This document shows positions 59,660 to 64,000 of a stretch of 64,000 nt of DNA, piece after piece. This stretch comes from Phycisphaerae bacterium (lineage in GTDB: Bacteria > Chloroflexota > Anaerolineae > 4572-78 > J111). The notes beneath the pieces are model-generated. The model did not search any database and was not told the DNA's origin. It was given only the letters and a program-made list of their open reading frames with translations. Within the stretch, counting starts at the first letter, position 1. Each line of letters begins with the position of its first letter. Position numbers and translations under genes: made by a program. The stretch lies in contig JANQQF010000106.1 in assembly GCA_028285035.1 (NCBI GenBank), forward strand, positions 62,001 through 126,000, given 5' to 3'.

Positions 59660-62194
59660 ATGGCATTAAACACAGAGGTTCTGGCCGATACGCTTCCCAA
59701 CAGCAAAAACGGCCATCAAACAAACGGGACACATCTCGAAAAAGATCGAAATGCCCTACATCCGCTGGGCGAGAAGATTTTTCTTGATCGATATGCCTTG
59801 AAGGACGGCAAGAAGGAGTCGGTCGCGGTCGGGGATGTGGTCATCGTGGCTGTCAACTTAGAAACGGGCCAGCGTGAGATTGGTACGGTAAAAAAGGTCG
59901 AGGGTCGAAATTTAACCATCGAGTTGCGGGACGGTGAAATTGTCGAGCGAGCCTTGGAAAACATCGATAAGCCCTTGGAAACCCATCCCTCACAGATGCT
60001 GGATCGCGTGGCCCGGGGTCTGGCTGAAGTGGAAGCACCGGAAAAACAGCAAGAGTGGCAAGAAAAGTTCCGCTGGTTACTCGATGAGTGGAAGTTTATT
60101 CCGGGTGGCCGAATTCTGACCGCTGCGGGCACCGACCAAAACCTGACCTTCTACAATTGCTATGTAATCCCCAGCCCCAAAGACAGCCGCGAAGGAATTA
60201 TGTCCACCTTGACCCAGATGACTGAAATTATGTCTCGGGGGGGTGGCGTTGGGATCAACATTTCCAGCCTACGTCCACATCACGCCTATGTCAAAGGCGT
60301 CAACGGTCGCTCGAGTGGGGCGGTTTCCTGGGGTGAATTGTACAGCTTTGTGACCGGATTGATCGAGCAGGGCGGCAGCCGCCGTGGCGCGTTGATGCTG
60401 ATTATGAATGTGTCACACCCCGACGTCATGGAGTTCATCAACAGTAAACGCACGATGGGCAAAATCACAAACGCCAACATCAGCGTTGGGATCACCGATG
60501 ATTTTATGGAAGCGGTCAAACAAGATGCCGACTGGGATCTTGTTTTCCCTGACACCAGCGATCCTGACTATGATGAAATTTGGGATGGCAATCTAGAGGC
60601 TTGGCAAGCCCTGAATAAGCCCGTTGTCGTCCACAAAACGATGCGTGCCCGCGATATCTGGAACAGCATTATCGAAAGTGCCTGGGCCAGCGCTGAGCCG
60701 GGTATCTTCTTTGTTGAGCGCTACAACAAGATGAGCAACTCCTGGTACTATGCCCCAATTTTATGCACCAATCCTTGTGGTGAGCAAGGATTGCCCGCCT
60801 GGGGGGTGTGTAACTTAGGTGCGCTCAATCTCTCTAAATTTGTCACCGATGGTGAGGTTGATTGGGATGATTTGAGTCAATCCGTTCGTTACGCGGTTCG
60901 CTTCCTCGATAACGTCATCGATGGCACCCCCTATTTCTTTGAAGAAAACGCCAACCAGCAGTTGAATGAACGTCGGGTTGGTTTAGGCACGATGGGTTTG
61001 GCCGAGATGCTCATTCGGCTTAAAATTCGCTACGGGAGCGCAGAGAGCGTCGAATTCCTCGATAAATTGTACCGTTTTATCGCCAGTGAAGCCTACTTGG
61101 CCTCAGCCGACAACGCCGCCGAAAAAGGTGCGTTTACCCACTTTGACCAAGAAAAATTCCTGCAAAGTGGCTTTATGGAAGGAATGCCTGAGGATGTTCG
61201 AGCCGCCATTGCTGAGAAAGGCATCCGCAACGTCACCTTGCTAACCCAAGCCCCCACTGGCACCACCGGCACGATGGCCAACACCTCAACTGGTATCGAG
61301 CCCTTCTACTTCTGGAGTTTCCACCGCAAAGGGCGCATGGGCACCCACGAAGAGCGGGTCACTGTATACGATGAATGGCTGACCGAAAATCCAGACCAGC
61401 CCTTGCCTGATTACTTTGTTACCTCAATGGATCTGAAGCCTGAAGAGCACGTTCGCGCTCAGGCCGCCATCCAGCGCTGGATCGACTCCAGCATCAGCAA
61501 GACCTGTAACACGCCCAACGATTACACCGTTGAACAGACCCGCGAATTGTATGAATTGATGTATGAGTTGGGTTGTAAAGGTGGCACCATCTATCGGGAT
61601 GGCTCACGGGATGTTCAGGTTCTCAATTTGAAAGAAGAAAAAGAGCAAGAGAAGCCAGCCCCAGCCCCTCAACCCGAAATCAAATGGCGTGCTCGTCCAG
61701 CTACCCTACACGGCAACACCTACCGCAAATCGACGCCCATCGGCACCGCCTACATCACCGTCAACGCCAACGGGGGTGGGGATCAACAGCCATTTGAGGT
61801 CTTCATCAACGTCGGTAAGGTGGGCAGTGATGTCGCTGCCGACGCCGAAGGGCTAGGCCGCTTGATTAGCATGATCTTACGAATGCCCAGCCCCCTCAGT
61901 CCAGAGGAGCGGGTACAAGACATCGTCGCCCAATTGCGCGGCATCGGCTCCGGTCGTGCCCAAGGCTTTGGCAAAAATCGGGTGATGAGTCTGCCCGATG
62001 CTGTCGCCCAAGTTCTGGCCGAGCACACCGGCATCAACCCCACCGGTGAGTTACCCGGCTTGCCGGATGAGGACGAAACGTCTCAACCCACCCTCAACCT
62101 GAAAGGCGATCTCTGCCCCGGTTGTGGCTCCGCCACCTTGCTCCACATCGAAGGCTGCAAGAAGTGCCTCGAGTGCGGGTATAGTGAGTGTTAG
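59660..62194 (+). CDS. nrdJ: class II (adenosylcobalamin-dependent) ribonucleotide reductase
   Basis: Reduces ribonucleotides to deoxyribonucleotides with a cobalamin-derived thiyl radical. 844 residues from ATG 59660; GAGGAGAG is 8 nt upstream, and an earlier ATG at 59642 overlaps that site. Catalytic cysteines: Cys167 (FYNCYV), Cys373 in NPCGE (with Asn371 and Glu375) and Cys384 (GVCNL), the spacing of the Thermotoga enzyme. APTGTTGTMANTSTGIEP and a C-terminal zinc-ribbon-type tail (CPGCGS, CKKCLECGYSEC) complete the family pattern. Residues about 51-106 are an extra SH3/KOW-like beta module between the RYALKD and THPSQMLDRVARG motifs. The TAG stop lies inside a TTAGGGA repeat unit. Confidence 0.94.
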   Translation: MALNTEVLADTLPNSKNGHQTNGTHLEKDRNALHPLGEKIFLDRYALKDGKKESVAVGDVVIVAVNLETGQREIGTVKKVEGRNLTIELRDGEIVERALENIDKPLETHPSQMLDRVARGLAEVEAPEKQQEWQEKFRWLLDEWKFIPGGRILTAAGTDQNLTFYNCYVIPSPKDSREGIMSTLTQMTEIMSRGGGVGINISSLRPHHAYVKGVNGRSSGAVSWGELYSFVTGLIEQGGSRRGALMLIMNVSHPDVMEFINSKRTMGKITNANISVGITDDFMEAVKQDADWDLVFPDTSDPDYDEIWDGNLEAWQALNKPVVVHKTMRARDIWNSIIESAWASAEPGIFFVERYNKMSNSWYYAPILCTNPCGEQGLPAWGVCNLGALNLSKFVTDGEVDWDDLSQSVRYAVRFLDNVIDGTPYFFEENANQQLNERRVGLGTMGLAEMLIRLKIRYGSAESVEFLDKLYRFIASEAYLASADNAAEKGAFTHFDQEKFLQSGFMEGMPEDVRAAIAEKGIRNVTLLTQAPTGTTGTMANTSTGIEPFYFWSFHRKGRMGTHEERVTVYDEWLTENPDQPLPDYFVTSMDLKPEEHVRAQAAIQRWIDSSISKTCNTPNDYTVEQTRELYELMYELGCKGGTIYRDGSRDVQVLNLKEEKEQEKPAPAPQPEIKWRARPATLHGNTYRKSTPIGTAYITVNANGGGDQQPFEVFINVGKVGSDVAADAEGLGRLISMILRMPSPLSPEERVQDIVAQLRGIGSGRAQGFGKNRVMSLPDAVAQVLAEHTGINPTGELPGLPDEDETSQPTLNLKGDLCPGCGSATLLHIEGCKKCLECGYSEC

Positions 62195-62219
62195 GGATTG
62201 GGAGATTAGGGGGCAAAGA
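62191..62219. repeat. heptamer repeat overlapping the nrdJ stop
   Basis: TTAGGGA, TTGGGAGA, TTAGGGGG, with the nrdJ TAG within the first unit, as in the amidohydrolase gene at 3131. Confidence 0.6.
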
Positions 62220-62247
62220 TTGAGTATAAAGTAAATGTAGTTTCAAG

Positions 62248-62276
62248 AGGGGGTCTGTCGAGGGCTCCCTTTTTTT
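62248..62276 (+). terminator. possible terminator after nrdJ
   Basis: AGGGGG (62248-62253) pairs with CTCCCT (62265-62270, one G-T pair), followed by seven T. Stem of only 6 bp, hence moderate confidence. Confidence 0.55.
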
Positions 62277-62304
62277 AATAACATGATCACAAAGGAGCAA
62301 CCCT

Positions 62305-62778
62305 ATGTCAGACCAAAAACTGAACCAATTCAAAACAGCCTTATTCGCTATGCTAGATGAAACATTTACATCGAATTATCACACCATCTATCTCGACGAA
62401 GGCGCGTCATTGTTCGAGACGCTAGAGGGCGTAACGGCAGAGATGGCGTCACAGCCGGTTTCAGGGCGATGCTCAACCATTGCAGCGCAAGTGCAGCATG
62501 TGAGTTACTATCTTGATGTGTTGGAAAAGTATACGCTCAGCCAAGAAATCGGCCCCGTTGATTGGGAAAAGATCTGGAAAGAGGCTGGGCCGGTGACCGA
62601 AGCGGAATGGACTGAAATTCAAAATCAACTCAAGACGACGTATGAGCGGGTGCGGGCCAGTTTGGAGGGTCTAGAAAACTGGGAGGGTGATCGTGCAATC
62701 GGTGGTGCGTTGGGTATCGTAGTGCACACGGCCTACCATTTGGGCGAAATTCGGCAGGCGTTGTGTACGATTGGGTGA
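62305..62778 (+). CDS. DinB family protein
   Basis: 157-residue four-helix protein of the DinB/YfiT-like superfamily (metal-dependent, many act as thiol transferases). Seen: CSTIAAQVQHVSYYLDVLEKY with the first metal His, and VVHTAYHLGEIRQAL with the C-terminal His-x3-His near residues 142-147. Substrate unknown. AAAGGAG is well placed 9 nt before the ATG. Confidence 0.85.
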   Translation: MSDQKLNQFKTALFAMLDETFTSNYHTIYLDEGASLFETLEGVTAEMASQPVSGRCSTIAAQVQHVSYYLDVLEKYTLSQEIGPVDWEKIWKEAGPVTEAEWTEIQNQLKTTYERVRASLEGLENWEGDRAIGGALGIVVHTAYHLGEIRQALCTIG

Positions 62779-62942
62779 TTTTTTGGAAGGCTGACCTGCA
62801 AGCCTCCAATCTTCCATCCTTCTAATCGCTTTATAAACAAATCGATTCCCGCTCATAATCTCATCATAAAACCAAATACAATTAATAACTTGTCAGAGCT
62901 AAATACGGCAAGTATAATTTTTCACATTGTCTCGATAATACG

Positions 62943-62987
62943 TGATGCGTGTTGCGTAATGAGGCTCTGTATCCGCAACACGCATCA
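62943..62987. repeat. inverted repeats with a 14-bp stem (CGTGATG family)
   Basis: TGATGCGTGTTGCG (62943-62956) and CGCAACACGCATCA (62974-62987) are exact inverse complements with a 17-nt loop. The left side reads as heptamers CGTGATG, CGTGTTG, CGTAATG; GGTATCACGCAC continues the right side. The gap 62779-63049 holds no gene. Confidence 0.7.
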
Positions 62988-63049
62988 GGTATCACGCACA
63001 ATAAAGAGCGCTAAATTTAAAGACGTTAATTCATCCCCAAAGGTATTCC

Positions 63050-63754
63050 ATGTCGGAAGAAGAACAACCACAACGAAAAGAGTCGGAGATTCAGGCGGCG
63101 GAAGGACAACCCGATCCTGAGTTGGAGTCGTTGATTGCGCCGCAGGGGTATGCGGCTGATTTTGTTGATGAGATTGCCGAGTATGAAACACCGCAGGATC
63201 AACGGCGCCAAGGTATCCGCTTTTTTATTATGATGATCCTGTTTGTGGCCTTGGGCTTTTGGTTCTGTACGCCGGCTGATCTGATCATTCCCGAAAATCT
63301 AGATGATCCCGCCCCCTACGGCATCGATGATCGACCCAATGTGCCGACCGATGTGTTTTTGAGAAGTGTGATGCCCAGAGCGGTCGGTGATTTTGAATTG
63401 GTTGATCTCAAAGATGAAAAGGCCTATGATGATCCCTATGTGGGGGCCGATATTGTCAAAGGGACGTACATCAACGAGGCTGGAGTGCCCGTGATTGTGG
63501 TAATGATCCAGGCCGAGTCTTACATCAACGCTCGGCGTTATTTGGAAAATTACAAAATCCTGATTGAAAATCGGGCCACGGTTGTTGAGTGGGAAGAGCG
63601 GCTTCACATCGAGGATAATTACATCCGATGGAACGCGCCCGATTTTGCTGATCAGGCCTATGGCATCGCCTGGAATAATGACAGCCATTTCATCTCTGTC
63701 ACCTCTCCCTTGAAAGAGGCTCAGGAAGCCTTAGCGGCTGAGTTTCCGTATTAA
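63050..63754 (+). CDS. single-pass membrane protein, function unknown
   Basis: 234 residues; I do not recognise the family. Residues 1-55 are acidic and cytoplasmic, 57-76 a transmembrane helix (IRFFIMMILFVALGFWF), then an extracytoplasmic domain of about 155 residues with a mixed beta pattern (VGDFELVDLKDEKAY, YLENYKILIEN, AYGIAWNNDSHFISVTS). No enzymatic motif. It starts after the 62943 repeat and ends before a terminator facing a minus-strand gene. Confidence 0.7.
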   Translation: MSEEEQPQRKESEIQAAEGQPDPELESLIAPQGYAADFVDEIAEYETPQDQRRQGIRFFIMMILFVALGFWFCTPADLIIPENLDDPAPYGIDDRPNVPTDVFLRSVMPRAVGDFELVDLKDEKAYDDPYVGADIVKGTYINEAGVPVIVVMIQAESYINARRYLENYKILIENRATVVEWEERLHIEDNYIRWNAPDFADQAYGIAWNNDSHFISVTSPLKEAQEALAAEFPY

Positions 63755-63789
63755 AAGAAAAAACGTCCTCAATTCTAATACAAAAAATC

Positions 63790-63819
63790 AAAACCCCCGC
63801 CACGTAGCGGGGGTTTTCT
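63790..63819. terminator. bidirectional terminator
   Basis: AAAACCCCCGC (63790-63800) and GCGGGGGTTTT (63807-63817), 11-bp stem with T-runs on both strands, between convergent genes. Confidence 0.9.
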
Positions 63820-63839
63820 TATGCAATTTTCTTATGCAA
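63814..63839. repeat. 13-bp tandem duplication
   Basis: TTTTCTTATGCAA occurs twice in direct tandem, starting inside the terminator tail. Confidence 0.75.
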
Positions 63840-63859
63840 TTGGTCTGAATGGGCGGGGG

Positions 63860-64000
63860 TTAGGCTCTTTTTAGTTTTTCAGCAATAATCCGAAAACTAC
63901 TGCGGTCAATTTGTGAGGTAGTAATAATTCGCGGGGTGTCTTGAACGATGCGATAGCCATTGGCTGTGCAATACGCTCGGGCTTTGTAACGCTCTTCTAT
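63860..64000 (-). CDS. hypothetical protein, truncated by window end
   Basis: An open frame on the minus strand from the right edge to TAA at 63860-63862 gives 46 C-terminal residues, with segments ERYKARAYCTANGYRIVQD and FRIIAEKLKRA. The family cannot be told from this fragment. Support comes from codon-like composition, absence of stops and the bidirectional terminator just beyond its stop. Confidence 0.5.
   Translation of the reverse strand: MEERYKARAYCTANGYRIVQDTPRIITTSQIDRSSFRIIAEKLKRA

Noticed and set aside
1..64000. CRISPR arrays, tRNA and rRNA genes
   Set aside because: No regularly spaced direct repeats of 24-40 bp and no convincing cloverleaf or rRNA signature were seen in the gaps; short tRNAs could still be missed by eye.

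Overview
The window reads as a mid-GC bacterial chromosome segment, most likely from a Chloroflexota lineage close to Anaerolineae or Caldilineae. This placement is inference from gene content. The pointers are many lipoproteins with Thr/Pro-rich linkers, a secreted FG-GAP protein ending in a YLPAVLRN-type tail, a DMD/PMD-type mevalonate-pathway decarboxylase, a class II (B12-dependent) ribonucleotide reductase behind nrdR, and many GAF/SpoIIE/roadblock signalling proteins. No rRNA, tRNA, prophage, IS element or CRISPR array was seen.

Layout. 1-3134: MFS transporter (5'-partial), LLM-class flavin oxidoreductase and amidohydrolase, one operon. 3275-8650 (minus): small lipoprotein, fructosamine-kinase-like protein, a MITE-like palindrome, an isocitrate/isopropylmalate-dehydrogenase-family gene coupled to a low-molecular-weight phosphatase, and a secreted FG-GAP protein. 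8993-18034: TolB/glycosidase lipoprotein, proB, DUF4345 protein, a degenerate PD-(D/E)XK protein, a second glycosidase-like Tat lipoprotein, polysaccharide deacetylase and SGNH hydrolase. 18275-28989: orphan CpaE-like ATPase, mevalonate-pathway decarboxylase, acetyltransferases, EamA transporter, two VOC proteins, DUF2461, Gfo/Idh/MocA oxidoreductase and a WYL regulator. 29175-30778: AT-rich patch with an HNH-like protein and a UPF0175/DUF3368 toxin-antitoxin pair whose toxin carries an in-frame stop. 30807-38892: SpoIIE phosphatase, PBP2-like transpeptidase, roadblock protein, B12-binding radical SAM protein. 38903-40296: DUF5615/DUF433 toxin-antitoxin pair coupled to an unusual two-repeat protein. 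40461-48571: GNAT, vWA lipoprotein, MetE-like protein, DUF971, cobU, PQQ-propeller lipoprotein and a probable pseudokinase. 48962-58347: histidine kinase, the lepA-M32 peptidase-miaA operon, a DUF1998 helicase and an MBL-fold hydrolase. 58602-62194: nrdR and nrdJ behind a strong promoter, a NrdR-box-like pair and a structured leader. 62305-64000: DinB protein, a membrane protein and a truncated minus-strand gene.

Themes. Cobalamin links nrdJ, cobU, the B12-binding radical SAM protein and perhaps the MetE-like protein. Cell-envelope functions recur (PBP, deacetylase, SGNH hydrolase, glycosidase lipoproteins, vWA lipoprotein). Signalling proteins are numerous and mostly unlinked to partners. 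Many intergenic gaps carry degenerate tandem repeats with a period of about 7 bp, sometimes in inverted pairs that could form 13-14 bp hairpins; they resemble the STRR heptamer repeats of cyanobacteria.
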